From Collinsella sp. (lineage in GTDB: Bacteria > Actinomycetota > Coriobacteriia > Coriobacteriales > Coriobacteriaceae), in assembly GCA_014871605.1 (NCBI GenBank), contig WGSQ01000003.1, positions 1 through 35,261 of the forward strand: DNA of 35,261 nucleotides, given 5' to 3'. Shown piece by piece: positions 15,614 through 23,754 of the stretch. The position numbers and the translations under genes were made by a program. Under the pieces are notes generated by a model, which worked only from the letters and a program-made list of their open reading frames with translations, was not told where the DNA came from and made no database searches. Within the stretch, counting starts at the first letter, position 1. Every line of letters begins with the position of its first letter.

Positions 15614-16690
15614 CTAGCCGTCCAGGCCGTCGGCGGACGCGGCGGAAGTCGTGTCGATGGTCGCGATGATGTGGCCGTAGACGTTGGGGAGCACGGGGAT
15701 GAACACGCCGGAGGCCTTCGTCCACGTCGCCACGGGGTCGGGGGTGTTCCAGCGGGTGCAGGTGACGAACTGCTGCTGGCGCTTCTCGTCGAACGCGCCG
15801 CCCTGCTCGAGCTCCTCGGGGGTGACGCCCCAGAGGCCGGTGCCCACGGAGCCGTCGTAGCCCGTGGAGAGCAGGACGAACTTGTCCTCGGGGAAGAAGC
15901 GGCCCTGCGTCACGGTCATCGGGTTCTTGGCGGAGTCGATGATGCCGTAGCGCTCCTCGTCGATCTGCAGGGCGAGGCCGTCGAACTGCTGGGCGAGCAG
16001 GTTGTTCACCTGCGCGAGGCTCGGCAGGACGCCGGCGCCGTTCACGCCGAAGATGGCCTTCTGCACGGAGGCGTTGCGCTGGATGAGGGAGAACACCTTC
16101 TTGGAGGTGAGCGCCACGGTGGGGGTCTGGCCCTTGCCGTTGGCGATGGTCACCCACGTGTCGATGTCGCCGAGGATGTCGGCGGCGGCGACGGCCCACT
16201 TGGCGGCCACCTTCTGGTCGTCCGGCACGCCGAAATCGACCACCATGGACACGTTGTTCTCGTTGATGGTCATCTTGCCCGTGGCGAGGGCCTCCATCTT
16301 GGCCTTCTCGACGCGGGAGACGACGGACTCGGCGGTTCGGGCGATGTCATCGAACACGTAGCGGCGTACGGAGTCCATCTGCATGTCGAGGCCGCGGGTG
16401 ATGCGGCGCAGGCGCTCGGAGAGATTGATCTTCTCCTTGATGAGCAGGGACTCGGTCTCGACGCGCTCGAAGGGGACGCGGGAGCCGATGTGCGCCTCGG
16501 TGTCGAACCCGTGGATCATTGCCACGGTGGGCAGGTTGCCGTTCTCGGCGAGGCGAGTGTACTCGGCCTCGATGTACTGCGTCTTGCGGTCGGGGAGCAG
16601 GCGGGAGCCGGTGTAGTTGCGCTGGACGTTGAAGCCCTGCGAAAAATCGAGCATCTCGCGCTCGGTGATGAGGTCGGAAATGAGTCGCAT
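15614..16690 (-). CDS. Major capsid protein (gpE family)
   Basis: 358 residues. The N-terminus (TGSRLLPDRKTQYIEAEYTR) and core (TVAMIHGFDTEAHIGSRVPF, ETESLLIKEKINLSERLRR) and C-terminal segment with YGHIIATIDTTSAASADGLDG are typical of the lambda gpE-type HK97-fold capsid proteins. It follows a decoration protein and a scaffold gene as expected. It forms the icosahedral head shell. Confidence 0.92.
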   Translation of the reverse strand: MRLISDLITEREMLDFSQGFNVQRNYTGSRLLPDRKTQYIEAEYTRLAENGNLPTVAMIHGFDTEAHIGSRVPFERVETESLLIKEKINLSERLRRITRGLDMQMDSVRRYVFDDIARTAESVVSRVEKAKMEALATGKMTINENNVSMVVDFGVPDDQKVAAKWAVAAADILGDIDTWVTIANGKGQTPTVALTSKKVFSLIQRNASVQKAIFGVNGAGVLPSLAQVNNLLAQQFDGLALQIDEERYGIIDSAKNPMTVTQGRFFPEDKFVLLSTGYDGSVGTGLWGVTPEELEQGGAFDEKRQQQFVTCTRWNTPDPVATWTKASGVFIPVLPNVYGHIIATIDTTSAASADGLDG

Positions 16691-16708
16691 GTTCCGATTC
16701 TCCTTTCG

Positions 16709-17023
16709 TTAAACCAGGTAGAGGCCTGCGGCGGCAAGGGCCGTCTTATTGGCCTTGGCCTCGGCGGATACCTTGTCGGCCTTGAGTCGGCCCTGGAAGA
16801 TGATTGCGGCCGGGCACTTGTCGGTGTCGGTCATGTCGTAGTCCTCGAGGAACACGCCGAACTCGGACGTGCCCGTGTAGAGGGATCCCGCCTTGATGAT
16901 CTTGCGGCCGTCTGCATCCTTTGCCATGGCCTGCGTGGCTGTGCGGGTCTTTGCGACGATGCCCACCTCGGAATCGAGGATGCTTTCGGACTCGCCGTAG
17001 GTGAACGCCTTATTGAGCGCCAT
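16709..17023 (-). CDS. Capsid decoration-like protein
   Basis: 104 residues, directly upstream of the gpE capsid gene. Sequence features such as AGSLYTGTSEFGVFLEDYDM and KCPAAIIFQGRLKADKV suggest a compact beta protein that sits on the capsid surface (gpD-like role). The ATG overlaps the scaffold gene end by 14 nt. Function assigned from size, pattern and order. Confidence 0.75.
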   Translation of the reverse strand: MALNKAFTYGESESILDSEVGIVAKTRTATQAMAKDADGRKIIKAGSLYTGTSEFGVFLEDYDMTDTDKCPAAIIFQGRLKADKVSAEAKANKTALAAAGLYLV

Positions 17024-17693
17024 CTTTCTTTCCTCCGTTCATTCGGTTGCTGTAATCGGATGCGAACTTGGCCGCGTAGGACTGCTGCGGCTTGCCGCTC
17101 GCGCCGTCCTTCGGTGGCTGTCGCTTGAGGGCCTCCTGCACGGCGGCGTCAACAGCCTTGGGGAAGAGCTCTTTGATCTTGGAGATGGCGGCGTTGGTGT
17201 CGTCGGCCTTCTCCGTGACGAACATGGACAGGAGCTCATCGCCGAGGTCGATGCCCGCGGCCTTGAGCTCTGAACGCGCGACGCCCATCTGCTCGGACAG
17301 GTTGATGCGGCGCTCGAGTGCGGCCTTCTCGCCCTGCGCCTTCTTCAGCTCGTACTGGGCACGCTGGAGGTCGTTCATGCCTGCCAGCTTCTCGGCCTCG
17401 CTGCGTTTGTCGTCGGCCTGCCGCGCCAGCTCCTCGCGGATGCGCTTCTCGAGCTTCTTGCTCTCGCGTGCGAGCTTCTGCTGGACGATCGCGTTCACCT
17501 CGTCGTCGGTGTAGGTCTTGCCTGCCGGCTTGGGGTCTGTGTCGCCATCGCCGCCGGGCTCGCCGCCCTCGCCGTCGTCGCCCTCGGCTCCCTCGGTGCC
17601 GTCGCCTGTAGGGTCGGTTCCGCCGCCCTGTGGCGGTGTCTGGTTGCCTTCCGCGATGTCCGCGAACTTCTGTCGGTTTCCGTCTTTCGCCAT
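17010..17693 (-). CDS. Scaffolding protein, DUF4355-like
   Basis: 227 residues. A disordered Gly/Asp/Glu-rich N-terminus (about 15-55) leads to TYTDDEVNAIVQQKLARESK and a long coiled coil (AQYELKKAQGEKAALERRIN), then a C-terminal helical part with basic end (SNRMNGGKKDGAQ). This is the layout of DUF4355 phage scaffolds, which guide capsid assembly and leave. The start at 17693 is preferred because GGAGG lies 10 nt upstream; an in-frame ATG at 17729 has no good ribosome site. Confidence 0.82.
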   Translation of the reverse strand: MAKDGNRQKFADIAEGNQTPPQGGGTDPTGDGTEGAEGDDGEGGEPGGDGDTDPKPAGKTYTDDEVNAIVQQKLARESKKLEKRIREELARQADDKRSEAEKLAGMNDLQRAQYELKKAQGEKAALERRINLSEQMGVARSELKAAGIDLGDELLSMFVTEKADDTNAAISKIKELFPKAVDAAVQEALKRQPPKDGASGKPQQSYAAKFASDYSNRMNGGKKDGAQ

Positions 17694-17744
17694 GTCTTCG
17701 CACCCTCCATAAGGTTTCTCGTGGCTCATGCCTGCACGTGTTTC

Positions 17745-17804
17745 CGTAGCTTTTAGCGGGTTCCACGCCTGCCCGATGCCGTGGCTTTTAGCGACTTCAA
17801 CGCT
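17745..17804. repeat. Imperfect direct repeat near scaffold gene
   Basis: Two 25-nt units (from 17745 and from 17780) share CGT(A/G)GCTTTTAGCG and then a similar TTC(C/A)ACGC(C/T) end. They lie in the roughly 160-bp gap between the thioredoxin-like gene and the scaffold gene, which otherwise holds no gene I can support. The role is unknown; a regulatory site is possible. Confidence 0.45.
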
Positions 17805-17853
17805 CGGTCGGTCTTTGACCCGGCTAGTGTCCCGCGTGCGTGAGATTCGGCCG

Positions 17854-18117
17854 CTACGAGGGGTCTAGCGCGTCCTCGAGGCACTCGAGCGTCGGCAGTC
17901 CGGCGAAGCGCATGGCCTCCTCGCCGTCGTCCGTGAGCACCACCATGGGGACTCGCGTTATGCGCTCCGAGTTGTTCAGCCTCTCCATGAGGCCGTCCCA
18001 TGCCCAGTGCTCGCGCACCTGCCCCGGGTATTCGGATGCGAGCGGTTCGATGACCGCCTTTCGGTAGGCCTCGCACGCGGGGCATCCCCGGCGCGTGATG
18101 TACTCGACCCTGATCAC
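17854..18117 (-). CDS. Thioredoxin/glutaredoxin-like protein
   Basis: 87 residues starting at GTG with GGAGGA close upstream. It opens MIRVEYITRRGCPACEAYRK: a beta strand followed by a CPAC (CxxC) redox motif and helix, then TRVPMVVLTDDGEEAM with the cis-Pro typical of the thioredoxin fold, then a C-terminal helix (PTLECLEDAL). It probably reduces disulfides or acts as a phage glutaredoxin. Its place in the head gene block is unusual for nucleotide metabolism, so a role in virion protein folding or neutralising a partner is possible. Confidence 0.8.
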   Translation of the reverse strand: MIRVEYITRRGCPACEAYRKAVIEPLASEYPGQVREHWAWDGLMERLNNSERITRVPMVVLTDDGEEAMRFAGLPTLECLEDALDPS

Positions 18118-18132
18118 GTCTCCTCCAATCGG

Positions 18133-18159
18133 CAAAAGAAAAGCCCCCGTGCGGGGGCT
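18133..18159 (-). terminator. Rho-independent terminator
   Basis: AGCCCCCG pairs with CGGGGGCT (18142-18159) and the minus strand continues TTTTCTTTT. It follows the small gene after the MuF protein and would reduce transcription into the thioredoxin-like and scaffold genes. Confidence 0.8.
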
Positions 18160-18194
18160 CCGTTCTACCGTGGCGGTGAGATGGGTATTCGGTT

Positions 18195-18404
18195 CTATCG
18201 GTGGATTGCCTTGTCGCGCCTGCGGATTATCTCCTCGGCCTCGTCCCGGCCTATCTCCTCGAGCCATAGCTCGCCTATGAGCACGTCCCACAGCTCCGTG
18301 TCGTCGTGCCATCGCCCGAGCGTGAAGTTGTAGGTCTCGGCGGTCCCGGCCTCAAGGTCGATGCGCGAGACGCGCCTGCCCGACTCGTCGGTGTAGTAGG
18401 TCAT
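18195..18404 (-). CDS. Small acidic protein, candidate immunity partner of the MuF toxin domain
   Basis: 69 residues with about 17 Asp/Glu, including ELWLEEIGRDEAEEIIRR. No family is recognised. Its ATG overlaps the MuF gene stop (ATGA), with GAGGAGG upstream, and a terminator follows, so it is co-expressed with MuF and ends that unit. In polymorphic toxin loci the gene immediately after the toxin domain is usually its immunity protein; the acidic character fits binding a basic enzyme. That role is inference. Confidence 0.65.
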   Translation of the reverse strand: MTYYTDESGRRVSRIDLEAGTAETYNFTLGRWHDDTELWDVLIGELWLEEIGRDEAEEIIRRRDKAIHR

Positions 18405-19927
18405 TTGCGCACCTCCTCGATATTCGGCGGGGTCGTCAGCCCGTCGGACAGCTCTATCATGCGCTGTACCAGCTCGGCCCTGCGCTTCGGGTCGGTATCG
18501 GGAAGCCGGGCCTCCTCGTAGAGCTTGTGTAGCTCGTTCTCCTTCAGCGCCAGCGATTCGGGCGTGTGGAACTGGAGCTCGAACTTGAAGCCGTCCGGCG
18601 TCTCGAACTGGCAGTTGACGCCGCGGTACGTCACCCCGGTGTCCTTCAGCGTGTTCTTGACCTTGACGACAGTATATCCCGCTTTCTCGAGCGCGGCCCT
18701 GATGCGGGCGAACTCGTCGGCGAAGCTCTCCGCCTGAAGGCTGTAGGTGTACCTCAGCACGTCATGGATGCCGTCAGCCGCCTCCTGTTCCGTCACAACG
18801 TCCTTGTACGAGTCCGTGCGTATCTTCCGCGCGAGGGACTGCTGCCCCTTCAGCCTGAACTCGAGGCCCGACAGCAGCGAGCCGGCGCGTTGGAGCGATT
18901 GCAGGAACGACGTGGTGCCGGGCTCGCGCACCATGGCGTCGGAGCGCAGGCGCATCGCGTGGGTAGCCGAGTCCCCGCCGCGCTTCCGCACGTAGTCGTC
19001 TATCCACTCGTCCCAGTCCTCGACCTCGACGGTGTAGGAGCAGCGGCACCACGGGTGCATCGGCGGGAAGTTCGTCCCGGGCATCCGCTCGGACAGCTTG
19101 GCCGGGTGCTGCTTCTGGTAGGCCTCGAGGTCCCGGCACGCCTTGCAGGCATTTCCGTCGTGGATGCAGCTGATCGCGTAGCAGTCGAAGTCCTGCTCGT
19201 GGACTCTGGCCTGCGCCTCGTTGAAGAGGTACGTGCCCTCCGTGTACACGAGGCGCATCGCCGTGCGCGTGCCGCTGTGGTTCAGCCTCGCGCGGAGCTC
19301 GCGCGAGATCTCGTCGTAGGAGACGCCGCGCGCCACCAGCTTCGAGAACTCGTCGTTGAGGTATCCCGCCAGCTTCTCGCGGTTCGCCCATATCCGAGCG
19401 GAGAAGTCCCCGCCGGACGCCCACGCCGCCCCGACGGTCGCCTTGACGATCTCGGAGTCGTAGCTGTAGAAGTCCCTCCCGAAACCCAGCTCCTCGGCGG
19501 CGATGTTCGCCGCGCGTCGGGCCTGCTCGGTGAAGTGGCGCTCGAGCTCCGTGCGCTCGATTGCCCCGATCTCGTACTGCTGCAGGCGTATCTGCATCTG
19601 GATGGTCTCGAGCTCGTTGAGCCGGTAGATGGACTCGCGCACCGGCATGAGGTCGGCGTTCTGCGGGTACTTCCGCGCAAACTCGTCCATGCGCTCCATG
19701 AGCAGGGCCTTGTCCTCGGCGCTGATGGACTGCAGCAGCCTGCGGTACTCGATGACCTTGTCCTCGCCGTACTTGGCGTAGTAGGCGGCTATGAGGCGGT
19801 CGAGCTTCGCCGCCTCGCTGGCGTACACCTTCTCGAGCCGCCCGCGCAGGGCCGTCTCGTCCTTCTCCAGCTGGATCAGGAACTCGGCCCTGCGCTCGCG
19901 CCAGTACTCGTCGTTCGGCTTACTCAT
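18401..19927 (-). CDS. MuF-type minor head protein with C-terminal RelA/SpoT-like domain
   Basis: 508 residues. Residues 1-140 are helical. Residues about 150-300 carry the MuF head-morphogenesis domain: RLVYTEGTYLFNEAQA, CIHDGNACKAC and the signature FPPMHPWCRCSY (287-298). Residues about 355-475 resemble a RelA/SpoT synthetase: FRLKGQQSLARKI with Arg358, Lys360, Ser364, Lys368 in the R-K-S-K ATP-site order; GIHDVLRYTYS with Asp389 at the metal site; TYRGVNC at the G-loop; and FELQFHT with Glu450 and Gln452, followed by KENELHKLYEEAR. MuF proteins with C-terminal toxin domains are known; this one may be carried in the capsid and make or transfer pyrophosphate to nucleotides. Start ATG overlaps the SH3/SAP gene by 8 nt. 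Confidence 0.85.
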   Translation of the reverse strand: MSKPNDEYWRERRAEFLIQLEKDETALRGRLEKVYASEAAKLDRLIAAYYAKYGEDKVIEYRRLLQSISAEDKALLMERMDEFARKYPQNADLMPVRESIYRLNELETIQMQIRLQQYEIGAIERTELERHFTEQARRAANIAAEELGFGRDFYSYDSEIVKATVGAAWASGGDFSARIWANREKLAGYLNDEFSKLVARGVSYDEISRELRARLNHSGTRTAMRLVYTEGTYLFNEAQARVHEQDFDCYAISCIHDGNACKACRDLEAYQKQHPAKLSERMPGTNFPPMHPWCRCSYTVEVEDWDEWIDDYVRKRGGDSATHAMRLRSDAMVREPGTTSFLQSLQRAGSLLSGLEFRLKGQQSLARKIRTDSYKDVVTEQEAADGIHDVLRYTYSLQAESFADEFARIRAALEKAGYTVVKVKNTLKDTGVTYRGVNCQFETPDGFKFELQFHTPESLALKENELHKLYEEARLPDTDPKRRAELVQRMIELSDGLTTPPNIEEVRK

Positions 19928-20330
19928 CGCTGCCCATCAGGAGCTCGATGATCTGCGCCTTGGTCGCGTTCTTGGGCAGCGCGATGCCGCTTCCCTTCGC
20001 GAGCTCGCGGAGCTCGTTGAGCTTCATGGCCTTCAGCGTGTCGTCATCGTCGGGCTCCGGCTCGTCGGTCACGGCCTCCTGCTCGGCCGGCTTTTCCTCG
20101 GGCTCCTTCCACTGCTCGCTGACGGTGTACGTCGTCTCGTCCATCAGCGTGCCGACGGTGACGAATGCGGCGTTGATGTACCCGCCGCCCAGCAGCTCGA
20201 GCCATCCGGGCTCCGCGTCCTCGACGCGCATGGCGCACCCGCTGCCGATGGTGCCGATTACCTCGGCGTCGGCGCTCGGCTGCTCTCGGATTGCCAGCTG
20301 CCTGCCTCGGTTATAGATCGCTACCTTCAT
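19920..20330 (-). CDS. SH3-like plus SAP/HeH-domain protein
   Basis: 136 residues. N-terminal 60 residues resemble a bacterial SH3 domain (RQLAIREQPSADAEVIGTIG, EPGWLELLGGGYINAAFV). An acidic linker (about 70-95, DEPEPDDDD) leads to a helix-extension-helix/SAP-like end (KAMKLNELRELAKGSGIALP, ATKAQIIELLM) that in other proteins binds nucleic acid. It lies between portal and MuF genes. Similar SAP-tailed proteins occur in head modules; the combination with SH3 is odd. Function unknown. Confidence 0.7.
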   Translation of the reverse strand: MKVAIYNRGRQLAIREQPSADAEVIGTIGSGCAMRVEDAEPGWLELLGGGYINAAFVTVGTLMDETTYTVSEQWKEPEEKPAEQEAVTDEPEPDDDDTLKAMKLNELRELAKGSGIALPKNATKAQIIELLMGSDE

Positions 20331-21759
20331 CGTTCGTTCCTTCCTCGTCTCGGTTCTCGTCGTGCGGCGCCGTCCTGTTGGTCGGCATACCGCCGCTTAT
20401 CGCGTCTGCCTTCTCGTCCTGCTCCTCGCGCTTGCGCCGCATCTCGGCCTTCGGGTCGCTCACGCAGGAGAGCACGGAAAGCTGCGTCTCCTCGGACACG
20501 ATGCCGGACAGCTGACCGGCGACGCCCGCCTCTGATTCCAGGTCGTCCGGCATGTTGCGGTGCATGGTCACCTCGACCGACTTCCAGTCGTCGCCGCTGA
20601 AGCCCTGGCTCAACGGGTAGGCGGCCAGTAGCCTCAGCCGCTCCTGCACGCCGCGCTTGAACTTGCGGTCCTTCTTGCGGGCGAGGTTGCTCATGGGCAT
20701 CATGCGCATCTTGAGCGCTATGCCGGAGGCGGTGACGAAGCTGTCGGAGGTGATGTCGGGCACCATCGCCATCTTGAAGATGAGCTGCTCGAGGCGGTTG
20801 ATGAGGTTCTCCTGCACGGAGTCGGCGTTGGGCTTCGCCAGGAACAGCACGTCGAGGCCCTCCAGCGAGTCGCCGAACAGGTTGATGATCCTGTTCTCGC
20901 GGATGTTCTCTATCTCGCCCTCGTCGAGCTCCTTGCCCTTCACGACCATGTAGCAGTCGCTGAAGTACTCCACGTCGTTGCCCTTCTCGGACAGCACCGC
21001 GTTGTACTGCTCGACCATGGAGAGCACGCCCTCGTAGAGGCCGCGCCCCTTGGTGTTCTGGCGGAAGTCGACGGCCGGCACGCTGCCGAAGCTGTGGACC
21101 TCGGCCTCGCCGAACTCCAAGCCGGCATCGCCGCGCCTGAACGGCACGACCTCGTGGGCATCGGAATAGCTGCCCTTGATCTCGCCGTCGTCGCCGTAGA
21201 ACCAGCGGACGAAGAACATGGGGCGCTTCAGCACGGAGTCGTCGTAGACCATGAATGACGTGAGCGGGGACACCGCGACGGAGCGCGGCAGGCCCTCGTC
21301 GTCTTGGTACAGCATCTCGTAGGCGTGGCCGAACTTCGACGCCATCTCCGACAGCTCGGCGTCCACGTCCTCTTGGAAGTTTCTCGCCGTATAGTCGGCG
21401 ATGAACGCCTCCACGGCCTTCTTGCGCTCGCCGTCACCGCCCTTGACCGAGAGCGTCATGGGCACGCCGATGTAGTAGCCCTCGAACGTGTCCGTGATGG
21501 TGTAGCAGAAGTCGGCGGACAGGCGGTTGTCAGGCTTATAGTCGGGCTTCCTCCGCCATGAACGGTCGAAGATCGCGTAGTGCGTGTCGTACACCTTGTC
21601 CAGGTACTCGTAGCGCGGCTTGTGGTCCTGCTCGAACTCGTCGACGAGGCGCTGGAGCAGCCCCTCGGTCATCTCGGTCCCGGCCGGCAGGCGGAAGTCT
21701 TCGGTTGACGGCTCACGCTGCATCTGGTCGTAGTAGAACGAATGGAACTCGTGTGACAC
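20311..21759 (-). CDS. Portal protein (SPP1 gp6 type)
   Basis: 482 residues. Typical segments: DYKPDNRLSADFCYTITDTF, GYYIGVPMTL, MLYQDDEGLPRSVAVSP, and IALKMRMMPMSNLARKKDRK near 340-360, followed by a C-terminal helical and acidic tail (ENRDEEGTNDEGSDL). It forms the dodecameric channel at one capsid vertex. GTG start with GGGAGG upstream, one base after the terminase stop. Confidence 0.92.
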   Translation of the reverse strand: MSHEFHSFYYDQMQREPSTEDFRLPAGTEMTEGLLQRLVDEFEQDHKPRYEYLDKVYDTHYAIFDRSWRRKPDYKPDNRLSADFCYTITDTFEGYYIGVPMTLSVKGGDGERKKAVEAFIADYTARNFQEDVDAELSEMASKFGHAYEMLYQDDEGLPRSVAVSPLTSFMVYDDSVLKRPMFFVRWFYGDDGEIKGSYSDAHEVVPFRRGDAGLEFGEAEVHSFGSVPAVDFRQNTKGRGLYEGVLSMVEQYNAVLSEKGNDVEYFSDCYMVVKGKELDEGEIENIRENRIINLFGDSLEGLDVLFLAKPNADSVQENLINRLEQLIFKMAMVPDITSDSFVTASGIALKMRMMPMSNLARKKDRKFKRGVQERLRLLAAYPLSQGFSGDDWKSVEVTMHRNMPDDLESEAGVAGQLSGIVSEETQLSVLSCVSDPKAEMRRKREEQDEKADAISGGMPTNRTAPHDENRDEEGTNDEGSDL

Positions 21760-23037
21760 TTAGATACCTCCCTTGAAGAACTTGAGCGCGGGCTTGCACT
21801 GCCACTGCCTTATGGCGCTTGCCAAGGAGTCGGGCATGTCGTCGTGCGCCGCGTTCTCGCTGTAGTCGAGCACCTGGTTGAGGGCCTCCGCGTCGAGCGG
21901 GTACCCGTCGCAGTCGAGGAACCTGACGTTGGCCCACTGGCTGCGCAGGTGCGTGCTGATCTTGATGTACTTGTTCTCGGACTCCGAGTAGGCGCAGCAC
22001 GGGTGGCCCCTCTTGATGATTGACTTGCGCAGGTATCCCTTGTCCGCGTTCGTCTCGCAGAAGATGCTGCCTATGCGCAGGGCCTTGCACTCCTTCAGGA
22101 TCTCCCCGAGGCAGTCGTCCACGTGCCTGTGCCACATGCGGATGTGGGCGTACCAGATGCCGTCCCTCTCCATGATGCAGGTGAAGGCGGTGAAGTCCTC
22201 GCCGCCGTAGCTCGCGTCGATGTGGCCTATGCCGTCGTGGAGCATGGCCGGGTCTCCGAAGAACCGCGCGTTGGTGAACATGGCGTCCTCGTCGGCGATG
22301 TGCTTCAGCTCGTAGTTGGCCGCGAACAGGGACGGCGTCATGCGCTCCCTTATGCGCTCTATCTCCTCGCGGGTCATGAGGCCCGTCTCGAAGCAGCTCC
22401 ACCGGCGGATGTTGGGCATCAGCTGGAAGGCGTCGTCCTTGTGCCAGGGCGTGCCCGTGTTGAAGATGCGCCCGCCTCGGTTGCGGATGTTCTGGAGCTC
22501 CTGGTATATCAGCTTGATGCGCTCGCGCTCCGCCGCCGATACGCGGTCCTTCAGGTTGATGATGTCGTCCGTGAACACCTTGTCGGCGTGCTTGCCCGTG
22601 AGCGAGGCGCCGCAGCCGAGCCCGAGGAGCTGCGGTGCGCCCGACACGCCCTGCTTGAGGTTCGTCGACACCGCCGACTGCGTGGCGCGGGTCAGCACCA
22701 GCTCGGTGCCGTAGAGCATCCGCACGAGCGCACGGAACCACCCGGAGCTAAGGACGTTGGCGGTCGCCGTCATGACCTCCGCCACGTCGTCGTCGGTCTT
22801 GCGCATGAAGATGACGCGCTCGTTTGGGAACAGCACGAGGATGAACGCGAACGAGATGTGCAGGCACGTCGTCTTGAAGGAGCCGCGGTGCGCCTGGATC
22901 GTCTCGTCCTCGGTGCCGAACACCATCTCCCTGATCCAGTCGTTGTGCAGCTTCGTGAGCTTGTCGTACCCGAGCTTGACGGCTATCTCGGCGGGGCAGT
23001 CGTACACGAGGTCGATTAGCTCAGCCCTTGTCGGCAT
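21760..23037 (-). CDS. Terminase large subunit
   Basis: 425 residues. ATPase motifs: HRGSFKTT (50-57, Walker A-like) and VFTDDI (154-159, Walker B). The nuclease domain opens at GHIDASYGGEDFTAF with catalytic Asp274; DDMPDSLASAI near the C-terminus supplies another metal ligand. It cuts and packages concatemeric DNA through the portal. It is shorter than many TerL proteins but has both domains. The start overlaps the upstream gene by 17 nt. Confidence 0.93.
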   Translation of the reverse strand: MPTRAELIDLVYDCPAEIAVKLGYDKLTKLHNDWIREMVFGTEDETIQAHRGSFKTTCLHISFAFILVLFPNERVIFMRKTDDDVAEVMTATANVLSSGWFRALVRMLYGTELVLTRATQSAVSTNLKQGVSGAPQLLGLGCGASLTGKHADKVFTDDIINLKDRVSAAERERIKLIYQELQNIRNRGGRIFNTGTPWHKDDAFQLMPNIRRWSCFETGLMTREEIERIRERMTPSLFAANYELKHIADEDAMFTNARFFGDPAMLHDGIGHIDASYGGEDFTAFTCIMERDGIWYAHIRMWHRHVDDCLGEILKECKALRIGSIFCETNADKGYLRKSIIKRGHPCCAYSESENKYIKISTHLRSQWANVRFLDCDGYPLDAEALNQVLDYSENAAHDDMPDSLASAIRQWQCKPALKFFKGGI

Positions 23038-23434
23038 TGCGCCTCGCCTCTATCAGCCTGCCGATCTCCTCGCAGGCGCCGGACACGTCGGCTGCGACCT
23101 CGACCTTCTCGACCGGCTTCTCGCCGGCGGTGTCGCGCAGGAACTGCAGGGCGGCGATGTCGCCGCGCATGGCCTTCTTGGCCACCTTGAGCACGCTTAT
23201 CTCGGACACGGTGAGCCTGCGGTCCGGGTAGTCCTCGAAGGACATGCCCTCCAGCTCGTCCAGCTCGGCGTCCGTGCCCTCGAACGGCATGTGCAGGACG
23301 GTCTTGGCGATCTCCTGCAGCTCCTTCTTCTCGCGTCGCTTCTTCGCCGCGGCCTTGCCCGCCTTGGACGCCGCCGCGCGGCGCTGCTCGGGGGTCTGGT
23401 CGCGCTTCGGCTTGATCAGGTTTCCTTCGTTCAT
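23021..23434 (-). CDS. Terminase-associated protein (possible small subunit)
   Basis: 137 residues. The basic N-terminus is Ala/Lys/Arg-rich (QRRAAASKAGKAAAKKRREK) like small DNA-binding tails, followed by a helical domain with FEDYPDRRLTVSEISVLKVA and ALQFLRDTAGEKPVEKVEVA, the latter recalling terminase small-subunit C-termini. It immediately precedes TerL. It may be a second DNA-recognition protein; which of the two small genes is TerS proper is not certain. Confidence 0.6.
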   Translation of the reverse strand: MNEGNLIKPKRDQTPEQRRAAASKAGKAAAKKRREKKELQEIAKTVLHMPFEGTDAELDELEGMSFEDYPDRRLTVSEISVLKVAKKAMRGDIAALQFLRDTAGEKPVEKVEVAADVSGACEEIGRLIEARRNADKG

Positions 23435-23437
23435 GTG

Positions 23438-23677
23438 CTAGTCCTCGAAGGTCAGGCCCATGAAGCGCAGGCGCTTGTCGAGCTCTGCGAGCTCCCCGAA
23501 GTCGTTTGAGCCGTACACGAGGGCGTGGACGATGGCGGTGTCCATGACGTACTGCCACTGGCGCTCGTCCCAGCGGTCGCTGCAGCGGTCGTCGCGCCAC
23601 GCGTTGAACCACGTGACTGTCTCCGCCGGCCAGTCGGTGCCGGTGGGAAGCGTGGGCTTCTCCCTCTTGGATGCCAT
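23438..23677 (-). CDS. Terminase small subunit, actinobacteriophage type
   Basis: 79 residues with DWPAETVTWFNAWRDDRC, WQYVMDTAIVHALVYGSND and ELDKRLRFMGLTFED. The pattern 'W...T..WW.AWR.SPQ....T..DW..L.DTA..HA......ELR.RVAKFG.T.ED' is that of small terminase subunits of actinobacteriophages, here in a short version. It would recognise pac or cos DNA. It lies just before the other terminase genes. Confidence 0.7.
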   Translation of the reverse strand: MASKREKPTLPTGTDWPAETVTWFNAWRDDRCSDRWDERQWQYVMDTAIVHALVYGSNDFGELAELDKRLRFMGLTFED

Positions 23678-23711
23678 TCGTTCACTCCTCTCTGGTGTGG
23701 TCTGTCGATGG

Positions 23712-23743
23712 AAAGGGCCAGCGCACTAGGATCGCGCTGGCCC
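23712..23743 (-). terminator. Terminator after small basic peptide gene
   Basis: A perfect 10-pair stem (GGGCCAGCGC / GCGCTGGCCC, 23715-23743) with a 9-nt loop is followed on the minus strand by TTTCC. It separates the small basic peptide gene from the terminase genes, though late read-through is likely. Confidence 0.7.
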
Positions 23744-23754
23744 TGGGTTCCCCC

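Noticed and set aside
15671..17128. 485-residue plus-strand frame opposite capsid genes
   Set aside because: Low-complexity antisense translation of the gpE capsid gene; no start signal.
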